Origin: Prevotella sp.
GTDB taxonomy: Bacteria; Bacteroidota; Bacteroidia; Bacteroidales; Bacteroidaceae
DNA: 64,000 nt
Assembly (NCBI GenBank): GCA_017460515.1
Contig: JAFUAY010000012.1
Span: 62,001 to 126,000 of the forward strand
Reading direction: 5' to 3'
Part shown: positions 51,869-62,100 of the stretch, piece by piece
Position numbering within the stretch: the stretch's first letter is position 1
Layout of the letters: every line of letters starts with the position of its first letter
Notes under the pieces: model-generated
Database searches by the model: none
Told to the model about the DNA's origin: nothing
Seen by the model: only the letters and a program-made list of their open reading frames with translations
Translations under genes and position numbers: made by a program

Positions 51869-53905
51869 TTACCACAAAGGCAGGCGTTCTTCCTTGGGAA
51901 TATACATTTTGTTATCTGGCTTGATATCGAATGCTTCATACCATGCATCGATATGAGGCAACGCACCGTTGACGCGCCATCTGCCAAGTGAATGAGGGTC
52001 AATCTTGGTCAGTCGGCGAATCTCAGCCTCATTGATATTACCTGCCCACACACCAGCATAGGCCAAGAAGAAGCGCTGGTCGGCAGTAAAGCCATCCATA
52101 TCAGGCAGCGGCTGATCCTTTGTAGCATTCTTATAGGCTGAATAAGCCACCATCAGACCTCCGTGATCAGCCAGGTTCTCACCCAGTGTCAATCTGCCAT
52201 TGGCATTCAGGTCGGGCAGTACTTTGATAGCTGAGAAGAAGTCTGCATAACGGTCGGTACGAGCCTTGAAGTTTTCGGCATCGGCTTCCGTCCACCAGTC
52301 GTGCATGTTTCCATCCTTATCAAACTGGCGTCCCTGATCGTCGAATCCGTGAGTCATCTCATGTCCGATAACCACTCCGATAGCACCGTAGTTAAAGGCA
52401 TCATCAGCCTCCATATTGAAGAACGGATGCTGCAGAATGCCTGCAGGGAAACAGATTTCGTTGGTAGTAGGATTATAGTAGGCCTACACCGTCAGAGGAT
52501 ACATGTGCCAGTCATCGCGGTCGACAGGCTTACCAGCCTTATGCTCGATATCCCACTTCGTCCAGAAACGGTTACACTCCCTCATATTCTCCAGATAACT
52601 CTTGGCAGGATCGATGGTGAGTGCTGAGATATCCGTCCACTTATCAGGATAGCCCACCTTCACATAGAACGTATTCAGTTTGTCATGAGCGTTCAGCTTG
52701 GTGGAGTCACTCATCCAATCCTGTGCATCGATGCGTTCGCCGAGAGCAATCTGCAGGTTCTTTACCAACTGAACCATACGTTCCTTGGCTTCAGCAGGGA
52801 AATATTTCTTGACGTAGATTTGCCCGAGCGCCTCACCCATCACGCTTTCCAACTGGCGAGTTGAACGACGCCACAGCGGATGGTCTTCCTTGCGACCGGA
52901 AAGGACTTTGCCAAAGAACTCGAAGTTGACTTTCTGCACCTCATCGCTCAGCTGTGAGGCTGCATCGTGAATCTGTCCGAGCTCCATGTAATCACGATAT
53001 TCAGCGGGGGTCAGCGCTGAGATAATCTTGTCGGCTCCGGCCATGAATTCAGGCTGTCCCACTACCAGTTCCTGGAAGTACTTGCTGTCTAATCCCTTTG
53101 CATTAAGCAATTTCTCCAACTGGAGGTGAGGATAGTTCTTCTGGAAGTCCTGCAAGGTGGTCTTGTTGTAGTTCTTCTGCGGATCACGAAGCTCAGTACG
53201 CGAACGTGACACGCGAGCCAGTGCTGTTTCAATCTTAATGATGTTATCACGCTTTGCCTGTGCCTGCTGTTCGGTGAATCCGAAGAGCTGGAACATCTTT
53301 ACGATGTGTTTCTTGTATTCCTCACGAATATTGACGGTAGCTGAATCGGTAGCCAGATAATAGTCCTTTTCACCCAGCGTCAATCCACTCTGAAAGACGT
53401 TCACGATATTCTCCGTTGCGTTCTTCTCGTCTGCACCGAGATAGGCACCCCAGAACTCCGAATCGCCCATAGGAGCCAGTTCCAGTTGGATAGCGAACAG
53501 TTCATCAACAGTTTTGGCCTGTTCCATACGCTCGATAAGAGGCATCAGCGGCTTCACGCCGTCCTGGTCACGCTTCACGCTATCCATAGCCAACTTGTAG
53601 AGGTCGCTCAGCTTCTGTTCAATCGTTCCCTGCTCAAAGCTTCCTTTCAGCAGTTCATCCAAGATACCGTTCACACGCTTGTTGTTCTCCTCAGCCAACA
53701 CGTCGAAGGATCCATAACGGGAGTAGGCAGCGGGGAGCGGATTGTTCTGCATCCATCCGCCGCAGGCATACTGGTAGAAATCATCACCAGCCGTTGCGGT
53801 CGAATCCAGGTTGCTTAAGTCAAGTCCTGACTTCATTGAATTACTGTTACTGCAGCCCACGACGGTGGCCATCGAAGCAGCTGCAACCATTAGTTTCATA
53901 TTCAT
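51869..53905 (-). pseudogene. pepO: M13 (neprilysin/PepO) metallopeptidase gene interrupted by an amber codon
   Basis: The same frame runs from 53905 to 51869, a full M13 length of 678 codons, but TAG at 52484-52486 stops it after residue 473. The N-terminal part has a lipobox (VVGCSNS) and the family opening GDDFYQYACGGWMQNNPLP. After the stop the frame continues at once with family sequence (AYYNPTTNEICFPAGIL), then the zinc motif VIGHEMTHGFDDQG, the third ligand in GENLADHGG, and the C-terminal CxxW-like end. The TAG stands where relatives usually have asparagine (V-N-AYYNP). The zinc site is lost unless the codon is read through. Everything else is intact, so this is a recent mutation, a sequence error or recoding. 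A terminator follows. Confidence 0.85.
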
Positions 53906-53920
53906 ACTGTAATTATTTGG

Positions 53921-55867
53921 TTATATGTTACTTATACTCTCTAACTCTTCTGAAAGTTTTTCCCATTTCTCTACCTCTTCGTCCAGCTGTCGTTTGATGT
54001 CGGTATACTCTGTGACGAGTGTCATATCGGATGCATTCTTAGGGTCGCAAAGCAGGCTGTCGAGTTCCTTCAAGCGGGCCTCCATCGAGGCTATCTTTCG
54101 CTCACTTTCCTCTACGGAACGTTCCGCTTTCCTGATGCGTTTCTGCTGTTCCTTATGCTCGGCATAGGACGCTTCGGAAGCCTGGGGCGATAAGTCAGAA
54201 ACAGACATTGAGGGAGCTTTCTCTTCTCGCTCCTCCTTCCTCTCTCCGCCAAGAAGCACTCGCTCGCCCCTGTCTCTGAGGAAGTCATAGATGCCTCCGA
54301 TATGCTCTCTGACCTTGCCATCACCGAACTCAAAGACCTTGGTCACCAAGCCATCGAGGAACTCACGGTCGTGACTCACGATGATGGCTGTTCCGTCGAA
54401 AGCACGGATGGCCTCTTTCAGCACGTCTTTCGAAGGCATATCCAGATGATTGGTGGGCTCGTCGAGGATGAGCAGGTTGACTGGTTCGAGCAACAGGCGA
54501 ATCATGGCCAGTCGACTGCGCTCGCCGCCACTGAGCACCTTGACGCGTTTCTCAGATGCCTCCCCGCCAAACATGAAGGCTCCCAGGATATCGTTGATGC
54601 GCAGGCGCACGTCTCCCTTCGCCACATCATCGATGGTTTGGAACACGGTTCGGCTCTCATCGAGCAACTGTGCCTGGTTCTGAGCGAAGTAGCCTATCTG
54701 CACATTATGTCCTATCTTCAGATGACCATCAAAAGGAATCTCGCCCATGATACACTTCACCAGCGTTGATTTTCCCTCACCGTTTTTACCTACGAAAGCC
54801 ACTTTCTCACCTCGCTTGATGGTCAGGTTCACCTTTGCGAACACGTTATGATTACCATAGCTCTTGGCCACCTCATCACAAATGACGGGGTAGTCGCCGC
54901 TACGCAGACAGGGGGGAAACTTCAAGTGCATCGCAGAGTTATCCACCTCATCTACTTCGATAGGTACGATTTTCTCCAGCTGACGCAGTCGCTGCTGCAC
55001 CTGTACGGCTTTGGTGGGCTTATAGCGAAAACGCTCCACGAACTCCCTGATATCGGCAATCTCCTTCTGCTGATTCTCAAAGGCCCTGAGCTGCTGTTCG
55101 CGCCGTTCCTTACGCAGAATGACGTACTCATCATACTTCACTCGATAATCGATGATCTGTCCACAAGAGATTTCCAGTGTTCGGTTCGATACATTGTTGA
55201 TAAACGCTCTATCGTGACTGACCAGCACCACTGCCCCACTCCATGCAGCCAACAGCTGTTCGAGCCATTGTATGGACTCAATGTCCAGGTGGTTGGTAGG
55301 CTCGTCGAGCAACAGCACGTCAGGGCGTCCCAACAGGATTTTTGCCAACTCGATACGCATGCGCCAACCACCGGAGAACTCGTTGGTGGGACGATCCAAA
55401 TCTGAGCGCAGGAATCCCAATCCCATCAGCGTGCGCTCAATCTCGGCCTCATAGCCTTCAGCGCCCAGCATCAGATAGCGTTCGTGCTCAGAAGTGAAGC
55501 GCTCCACGAGTTCCATATAGTCAGTACTCTCATAGTCGGTTCGCTCGCCCAACAGCCTTTCCATCTTGTCTATACGGTCCTTCATCAACCTGATGTCGGC
55601 AAAGGCTTTCTGAGCCTCTTCACGCACCGTTGTGGTGTCTTGCAGAATCATTACTTGAGGCAGATAGCCGATAGTGACATCGGTAGCCACAGCGACATTG
55701 CCTGCAGTTGGTTTCTCCTTGCCACAGAGTATTTTCAGCAAGGTTGACTTGCCCGCACCGTTTTTGCCTACCAGTGCGATGCGGTCGTTAGCATTTATTA
55801 CAAAGGTGGCGTCAGTAAAGAGTGGTTTGATACCGAACTCCACCTTCAGTCCTTCTACAGAAATCAC
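53921..55867 (-). CDS. ABC-F family ATP-binding protein
   Basis: The 648-residue soluble protein has two ABC ATPase domains and no membrane part. Walker A GKNGAGKSTLLK and GKNGEGKSTLVK are visible, as are signatures NEFSGGWRMRIELAK and VLSGGERSRLAMIR, and two LLLDEPTNHLD / LILDEPTNHLD Walker B segments. The linker between domains (about residues 230-320) is the charged P-site tRNA-interaction motif. The C-terminus is a coiled coil. ABC-F proteins act on the ribosome (EttA, Uup, YheS types) or protect it from antibiotics. The type here cannot be fixed by eye, but a housekeeping Uup/YdiF-like role is likely. It lies 15 bases upstream of the M13 gene. Confidence 0.92.
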   Translation of the reverse strand: MISVEGLKVEFGIKPLFTDATFVINANDRIALVGKNGAGKSTLLKILCGKEKPTAGNVAVATDVTIGYLPQVMILQDTTTVREEAQKAFADIRLMKDRIDKMERLLGERTDYESTDYMELVERFTSEHERYLMLGAEGYEAEIERTLMGLGFLRSDLDRPTNEFSGGWRMRIELAKILLGRPDVLLLDEPTNHLDIESIQWLEQLLAAWSGAVVLVSHDRAFINNVSNRTLEISCGQIIDYRVKYDEYVILRKERREQQLRAFENQQKEIADIREFVERFRYKPTKAVQVQQRLRQLEKIVPIEVDEVDNSAMHLKFPPCLRSGDYPVICDEVAKSYGNHNVFAKVNLTIKRGEKVAFVGKNGEGKSTLVKCIMGEIPFDGHLKIGHNVQIGYFAQNQAQLLDESRTVFQTIDDVAKGDVRLRINDILGAFMFGGEASEKRVKVLSGGERSRLAMIRLLLEPVNLLILDEPTNHLDMPSKDVLKEAIRAFDGTAIIVSHDREFLDGLVTKVFEFGDGKVREHIGGIYDFLRDRGERVLLGGERKEEREEKAPSMSVSDLSPQASEASYAEHKEQQKRIRKAERSVEESERKIASMEARLKELDSLLCDPKNASDMTLVTEYTDIKRQLDEEVEKWEKLSEELESISNI

Positions 55868-55883
55868 AGTTTATCTATTTTTC

Positions 55884-58007
55884 TTATCTCACTTCTTCCC
55901 ATCTCAGTACCGAGCCGTTCTTGCGGGCTGGGTCGGCACCAGTGTAATCCATCGAATAAGGACTTCCCGTGGTAGGGCTCTTGCCTATGTAGCGGTGGTT
56001 TCGCATCGACATCAGCATGAACTCGCCCCTCAGATAATCCTGCCACATGAACACCTCAGCCTTCGCGACATCGCTGGTGAGACGCACATCGCCAGGCAAT
56101 CCCAAGCCCGACACCCACACATAGCGGCCGTCTTCACATTGCAGGATCACCTTACCCTGTCCCTTGTCAATCACGCGGAAGTGAGTTTGCTTCGAGTTGT
56201 TCCTGACGTCGGTATCATACATCAGTCCGTGGCCGAGCGCCACCATTGGGCGTCCTGTAGCCAGATTGATGATGCGGATGGTCTTGCCGCAGGGGATGTT
56301 CTGTGAGCGGTCGGCCTCCGGCTCAACAATGGTGAAATTGTCAAACTCGGCATAACCGCCGTTCTGTCCTTTCTTGTTGAAGGCGAACAGCGCATGACGC
56401 GAACCCTGGAAGGTGACAAGCTGATAACTCAGACGCATGGTACGTCCCATCGGATAGAACTTCTCGCCGTCAATGCTGTAGCTATACTCTGCCTGATCAT
56501 CATCATACTCGCCACACATACGCAGCCATATCTTTTGCTGAGGCAGTTCAATGGGCTGATCGATAGTATCGTTCGAAGCCTGTTCAAACCAGCGAAGCGT
56601 CAGTTTGTTGTTTTCCTTGACGATACCTATCCACGAACAGGGGATATTGATATTGCCCAATCCACACACGTCACCGTCCTTTAAGCCCTTCGTATAGAGT
56701 TCAACCGTTGTTATAGACGACGGTCCTATCACGCGCTGAGTCAAAGAGTTACGAGCCCACATCAACTGGTCAGCAGGCATCGTTTGCAGACGCAGTCTAC
56801 CTTTCTTCAGGCTCCACATCTTGTCGTTCGGATTGTGGTTCCACTGCCATACGCGTCCCAACTGTTTGCCATCGAAATTCTCTGAGCGGTTATAGGGTGC
56901 GTGGGGCTTCACGTCGGCAGCAGTACTGCCCACGTTCGGCTTCACCCAAGTACGCGGTGCGCGCCCTAAGTTACCAGGCAATCCGAGGAAGGGCCATCCG
57001 TCTTTCCAGGTGATGGGAGCCAGCGTAACCGTTCGTCCGATGCTGTGGAAGTCCTGCATCAGCAGCGCCCACCACTGTCCGCTCTGGTCTTCCACGATAC
57101 CGCCCTGATGGATGTTAGAGCAAGCCGTTGCGTTGACGTCTGGCTGAGGGATGCCGAAGCGAGAGCCGTCAGGGAGAATGCGGCCACGGAACTGCGTCAG
57201 CGGTGCTGCATGGTATCCGTAGGTCTCATCGGCTGTGATCACACAAGTTTCGTAAGGGCCCCAGATGCTCTTCGAACGCGAACAGAGTGTGCGTCCGTTG
57301 GGCTTATAGTCGGTAGAGATCAGGTAGTACATACCGTTGATCTTATACATGTGATGTCCCTCGCCTACTGCCGAGCCTTGCGGAATGATGATGCGATCGG
57401 TCTCTTCTATAGGTCCGCTCATGTCGGGCTTCAATTCCGTGCAGTGCACCTCACCGTAGCCGTGAATGGCATATATCTTGCCGTCATCGTCGAACAACAC
57501 GCCCAGGTCATAGATGCGTCCTTTCATATTATGGTGTATCCAGGGGCCGTGAATATCCTTGCTGGTATAGCATTGCAGGCCTTTTCCGTTCACGTTGGAA
57601 AACACGTAGAACTGTCCGTTGGCGTAGCGTATGCAGGGTGCCCAGATACCTTCGCCATAGACTTCACCACGATTCTTTCCCTGCGGGCCTAAGAGCGAGA
57701 AGGCAGGATCATCAAAGTCGAAACGGTCGAAACAGTAGCTGACGTTCTCCCAGTTCACCAAGTCGCGTGAATGCAGAATCACCAATCCGGGCACCGTATG
57801 CATCGTAGTGCCTGCCAGGTAGTAATCATCGCCCACACGGAGGATATCCGGGTCGGAGAACTCATCATACATCAGCGGGTTCGTATACGTTCCATTACCA
57901 TTGTCAGCCGTCCACGAATTCACGTTCTGGGCAGCTGCCGACAAGCCCATTCCGCAGCAAAGCAGAGCCAGGCAAAAATGCTTAACTATCAGGTTGTAGG
58001 TTCTCAT
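55884..58007 (-). CDS. Secreted GH43 glycosidase (arabinofuranosidase/xylosidase type) with C-terminal accessory domains
   Basis: The 707-residue protein has a signal peptide (ends near GLSAAAQ). A five-bladed GH43 propeller follows: general base in YDEFSDPDILRVGDDYYL, the pKa-modulating Asp near YDLGVLFDDDGKIYAIHG, and general acid Glu in AVGEGHHMYKINGMYYL. After about residue 370 comes a beta-sandwich (FDGKQLGRVWQWNHNPNDKMWSL) typical of GH43 subfamilies acting on xylan or arabinan. The last 130 residues look like a fascin-like beta-trefoil (RIINLATGRPM, DGRYVWVSGLG, RNHRYIGKSP). It probably trims plant hemicellulose side chains. No SusC/D pair adjoins it. A full-consensus promoter lies upstream. 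Confidence 0.9.
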   Translation of the reverse strand: MRTYNLIVKHFCLALLCCGMGLSAAAQNVNSWTADNGNGTYTNPLMYDEFSDPDILRVGDDYYLAGTTMHTVPGLVILHSRDLVNWENVSYCFDRFDFDDPAFSLLGPQGKNRGEVYGEGIWAPCIRYANGQFYVFSNVNGKGLQCYTSKDIHGPWIHHNMKGRIYDLGVLFDDDGKIYAIHGYGEVHCTELKPDMSGPIEETDRIIIPQGSAVGEGHHMYKINGMYYLISTDYKPNGRTLCSRSKSIWGPYETCVITADETYGYHAAPLTQFRGRILPDGSRFGIPQPDVNATACSNIHQGGIVEDQSGQWWALLMQDFHSIGRTVTLAPITWKDGWPFLGLPGNLGRAPRTWVKPNVGSTAADVKPHAPYNRSENFDGKQLGRVWQWNHNPNDKMWSLKKGRLRLQTMPADQLMWARNSLTQRVIGPSSITTVELYTKGLKDGDVCGLGNINIPCSWIGIVKENNKLTLRWFEQASNDTIDQPIELPQQKIWLRMCGEYDDDQAEYSYSIDGEKFYPMGRTMRLSYQLVTFQGSRHALFAFNKKGQNGGYAEFDNFTIVEPEADRSQNIPCGKTIRIINLATGRPMVALGHGLMYDTDVRNNSKQTHFRVIDKGQGKVILQCEDGRYVWVSGLGLPGDVRLTSDVAKAEVFMWQDYLRGEFMLMSMRNHRYIGKSPTTGSPYSMDYTGADPARKNGSVLRWEEVR

Positions 58008-58044
58008 AAAAATTAATTATTTGCTTTCTCTTTCAAAGATTTTG

Positions 58045-58076
58045 CAAAATTACGAAAAAACGGAGGAAAAGCCAAA
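58045..58076 (-). promoter_or_regulatory. Full-consensus promoter of the GH43 gene
   Basis: On the - strand, TTTG (58073-58076), exactly 20 bases, then TAATTTTG (58045-58052) followed by C, 37 bases before the start codon. Confidence 0.8.
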
Positions 58077-58118
58077 TAAATTTTCATTGAACTTTGCAGT
58101 CATTACCAAAAAAATTAG

Positions 58119-58126
58119 TACTTTTG
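58119..58126 (+). promoter_or_regulatory. -7 box of phoH
   Basis: TACTTTTG followed by C on +. TTTG at 58093-58096 stands 22 bases upstream, slightly more than the usual 19-21. It lies 25 bases before the TTG start of phoH and supports that start. Confidence 0.55.
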
Positions 58127-58151
58127 CAAGCCAAATCTAAAAAACAACGCT

Positions 58152-59105
58152 TTGATAGAGAAACATTTTGTATTAGAAGACATTGACCCGGTGGTGTTCT
58201 ACGGTGTTGCCAACTGCCACCTGCAGATGATTCGTGCGCTGTATCCGAAACTACGTATTACGGCTCGCGACAATGTGATGCGAATCCTGGGCGACGAGGA
58301 ACAGATGGCCGCTTTCGAGGAGAGTGCCGAGAAGATGCGCCAGCACGTGTTACGGTTCAACTCGCTGAAGGAAGAGGACATCCTGGACATTATAAAAGGT
58401 AAGCGCACGAAGGAAGAAGTGCCCGACGGTGTGGTGTGTTACACAATGTCAGGGCGCCCCATCAAGGCTCGTACCGAGAACCAGCAGCGCCTCATCGACG
58501 CCTATCAGGAAAACGATATGGTGTTTGCCGTAGGACCCGCAGGTACGGGTAAGACCTACCTGAGCATCGCACTGGCTGTCAAAGCGCTGAAAGACAAGAC
58601 TGCGAAGAAGATTATCTTGTCGCGTCCGGCTGTTGAGGCAGGCGAGAAACTGGGTTTCCTGCCAGGCGACATGAAAGACAAGATTGACCCGTACCTGCAG
58701 CCGCTTTACGACGCGCTAGAGGATATGTTGCCGCAGGTAAAACTGCAGGATATGATGGAGAAACACGTCATCCAGATAGCTCCGCTTGCCTTCATGCGAG
58801 GACGTACGCTGAGCGATGCCGTCGTTATCCTGGATGAAGCACAGAACACTACTCCCGCTCAGATTCGCATGTTTCTGACGAGAATGGGCTGGAACACGAA
58901 GATGATTATTACGGGCGATACCTCGCAGATTGACTTGCCGAAGACACAGAAAAGCGGACTCATCGAGGCACTCCACATCCTCAGCGAGGTAGAGGGAATC
59001 GGTGTGGTTCGTCTCGACCGTACTGACATTGTGCGCCACAAACTGGTGACTCGCATCGTTAATGCCTACGAAGCGTTCGACAAAGAAAGCAATTCTAACG
59101 TATGA
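58152..59105 (+). CDS. phoH: PhoH-like ATPase
   Basis: The 317-residue protein has the PhoH nucleotide-binding domain: Walker A GPAGTGKTYLSIALAV near residue 133, SRPAVEAGEKLGFLPGD, and Walker B VVILDEAQNTTPAQI. The motif TGDTSQIDLP and the C-terminal FDRTDIVRH-like segment (VRLDRTDIVRHKLV) follow. A KH-like N-terminal RNA-binding part precedes (LFPKLR-type YPKLRITARDNVMRILG). PhoH proteins are linked to RNA handling, often near ybeY, but their exact role is open. No ATG is available; translation starts at TTG (58152), as I recall for relatives. ybeY is not next to it here. Confidence 0.92.
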   Translation: MIEKHFVLEDIDPVVFYGVANCHLQMIRALYPKLRITARDNVMRILGDEEQMAAFEESAEKMRQHVLRFNSLKEEDILDIIKGKRTKEEVPDGVVCYTMSGRPIKARTENQQRLIDAYQENDMVFAVGPAGTGKTYLSIALAVKALKDKTAKKIILSRPAVEAGEKLGFLPGDMKDKIDPYLQPLYDALEDMLPQVKLQDMMEKHVIQIAPLAFMRGRTLSDAVVILDEAQNTTPAQIRMFLTRMGWNTKMIITGDTSQIDLPKTQKSGLIEALHILSEVEGIGVVRLDRTDIVRHKLVTRIVNAYEAFDKESNSNV

Positions 59106-59153
59106 AAACTGATTGGCTCGGATACTAATCGGCCCGGATTCTGAACGAATTTA

Positions 59154-62100
59154 TTACACCACAATCTTCTGTAGCACCGCTACTGCCTCCTCAACCGAAG
59201 GCACGTCGGCAACCACCATTGAACGTTTGCCCGACTGCTCGCGAAGGCTACAGCGGCGCACATTCATACCCACATAGTTCAGGATGCTGTCGAAGGCGGC
59301 GCTCTGATAGAAAGGACTGCGCACGTTGCTGACAAAGAACAGGAACATCCGACCCTGTTTCAAGAATATCTTCTCGCAACCTAACGACATAGCCAAGCGG
59401 CGCAAGCGAACGACCTGCAGCAACTCTTCGGCTACGTGGGGAATAGGTCCGAAACGATCTATCAGTCGGGTGCGATAGGCGTCCAGTTCCTGATCGTCGC
59501 GCACATGATCCAACTCGCGATATAGTAGCATTCGCTCGCTGTCGCTGGGAACATACTGGTCAGGGAAATACATCTCCAAATCAGATTCGAGCGTGCAGTC
59601 AGAGACAAACAAAACACCCACTAAGCAAGATTGACTAGAACTACTAGAATGACTAGAATTTCCAGATTGACTAGAACCTCCCGATTGATTAGAACTGCTT
59701 GATTGACTAGAACTGCTTGATTGACTAGAACTGCCAGCATCCTCCATCATCTCCGGTTCCTCATTCCTCAGCTCTGCCATTGCCTCGTTCAGAATCTTCT
59801 GGTAGGTCTCGTACCCCAAATCACTGATAAATCCGCTCTGTTCGGCTCCCAGCAGATTGCCAGCTCCACGGATATCAAGGTCTTGCATCGCAATATTGAT
59901 GCCTGAACCCAATCCACTGAAGTTCTCAAGGGCTTCCAAACGGCGACGCGAATCCTGCGGCAGAGCCGACAAGGGTGGCGCCAACAGATAGCAGAAGGCC
60001 TTGCGATTGCCGCGCCCTACCCTGCCTCGCATCTGGTGCAGGTCGGAAAGGCCGAAGTTATGGGCACCATTGATGATGATGGTATTGGCATTGGGGATAT
60101 CAATACCGTTCTCTACTATCGTCGTAGAGAGCAGCACATCATAATCGTAATTGGAGAATCCCAGCACAATCTCTTCCAATTCATCAGACTTCATCTGTCC
60201 GTGACCTATGGCAATGCGACAGTCAGGAATATACTTGTGAATCATCTCGGCCAGATGCACCAAGTCACTGATACGGTTGTTGACGAAATAGACCTGTCCG
60301 TTGCGCGACATCTCGAAATTGATGGCGTCAACAATGATTTCAGGCGAGAAAGTGTGTATCTCCGTCTGAATGGGATAACGGTTGGGCGGAGGCGTCTGGA
60401 TGACGCTGAAGTCGCGCGCACCGAGCAGCGAGAACTGAAGCGTACGTGGGATTGGCGTTGCCGACATCGTCAGCGTGTCTACGTTGGTCTTCATCTGTCG
60501 AAGTTTCTCTTTTGCAGCCACTCCAAACTTCTGTTCCTCATCTATAATAAGAAGTCCTAAGTTCTTGAACTTCACATTCTTACCAATCAGTTTCTGTGTA
60601 CCTATCAGAATATCTATCTTACCCTCTTCCAGATCTTTCAGCAGAGCTGTCGTCTGCTTGCCGGTACGGGCTCTCGTCAGGTAATCGACGCGTACAGGCA
60701 TGTCCTTCAATCGACCGCTGAAGGTGCGGAAGTGCTGATAAGCAAGTACGGTGGTAGGTACCAGGACGGCAACTTGTTTCCCGTCGACAGAAGCCTTGAA
60801 TGCAGCTCGCACCGCTACCTCAGTCTTTCCAAAGCCTACGTCGCCACAGACGAGACGGTCCATCGGACGCGCCATTTCCATATCTGCCTTTACCTCCTGA
60901 GTGGCTTTCAACTGATCGGGTGTATCCTCATAGAGGAACGAGGCCTCCAACTCGTGTTGCAAGTAGGTATCATGACTGAATGCGAAGCCGCGCTGGGAAC
61001 GTCGCTTGGAATAGAGGCGAATCAAGTCGCGCGCAATACTCTTGATATGAGTCTTGGTGCGCTCCTTCAGTCGTTCCCATTGTCCGGTGCCGAGTGTCGA
61101 CACACGCGGTGGCTGACCGTTATCCTGCGCCTTGTATTTCGATACCTTATAGAGCGAGTGGATGGATACATAGATACAGTCGCCGCGCTGGTACTGAATC
61201 TTGATCATTTCCTGGAAGCCGGTTTCGGCGGGGATTCCGGATTGTCCGGAGATTCCGGATATTCCGGATATTCCGGATTGTCCGGAGATTCCGGATATTC
61301 CGGATATTCCGGATTGTCCGGAATTTCCGGAATTTATCGGCATCCGCACCAATCCGCAGAACTTTCCGATTCCGTGATCCACATGAACAACATAGTCGCC
61401 AAGCTCGAACTGCTGAATCTCCTTCAGCGTGAGCGCCACCTTGCCACTACGAGCTTTGTCGCTCTTCAGGTTGTATTTATGGAAACGGTCAAAGATCTGA
61501 TGATCGGTAAAGAAGCAAGCATGAAGATCATCATCGATGAATCCCTCATGCAGCGTGCGGTCAACGCCCTCGAAAATATCCTTCTCATCAATCATCTCAG
61601 CAAATATATCGCTTAGACGTTCTATCTGTTTATGGCTATCAGCAAGAATGAAGATGCGATAGCCCTTCAGCCGATAATCCTCGAAGGTCTTAGTCAGCAG
61701 TTCGAAATTCTTATGGAACAGCGGCTGGGCAGCAATATTGAAATGAATGACTGAGGAGGACGTCTGAGCCGTTCGTGAGAGTTCTATCCTTCGGAAGGGT
61801 TCGCTGTCGGTAAGGAAGCGGGAGGCAGTAATCAACTGACTGTCGCGGTTCAACTGCTGTTCTATCTCTTTCCGCTCCATCTCGCTGACCTCTTCCAACC
61901 GTTCGGTAATGGCTTGCTTTGAGAAACCTTCCTGGTAGATACGGCCTATCGTCTCCTGAACAAACTGGTAGCTGTGATAGACGGTGATAGCCGTTTCCGG
62001 CAGGAAGTGAAAGAGCGACTCCTTCTCTTCTACATCGTTCATCTCAGGCACAATCGTCACCTGCTGACAGCGTTCACGCGAGAGCTGATCTTCAATCTCG

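Noticed and set aside
52484-52486. Programmed TAG recoding such as pyrrolysine or phage-type code change
   Set aside because: Only this gene has an internal TAG among the genes read here; no suppressor tRNA or pyrrolysine gene is seen. Error or recent mutation is simpler, so I only list recoding as a remote option.
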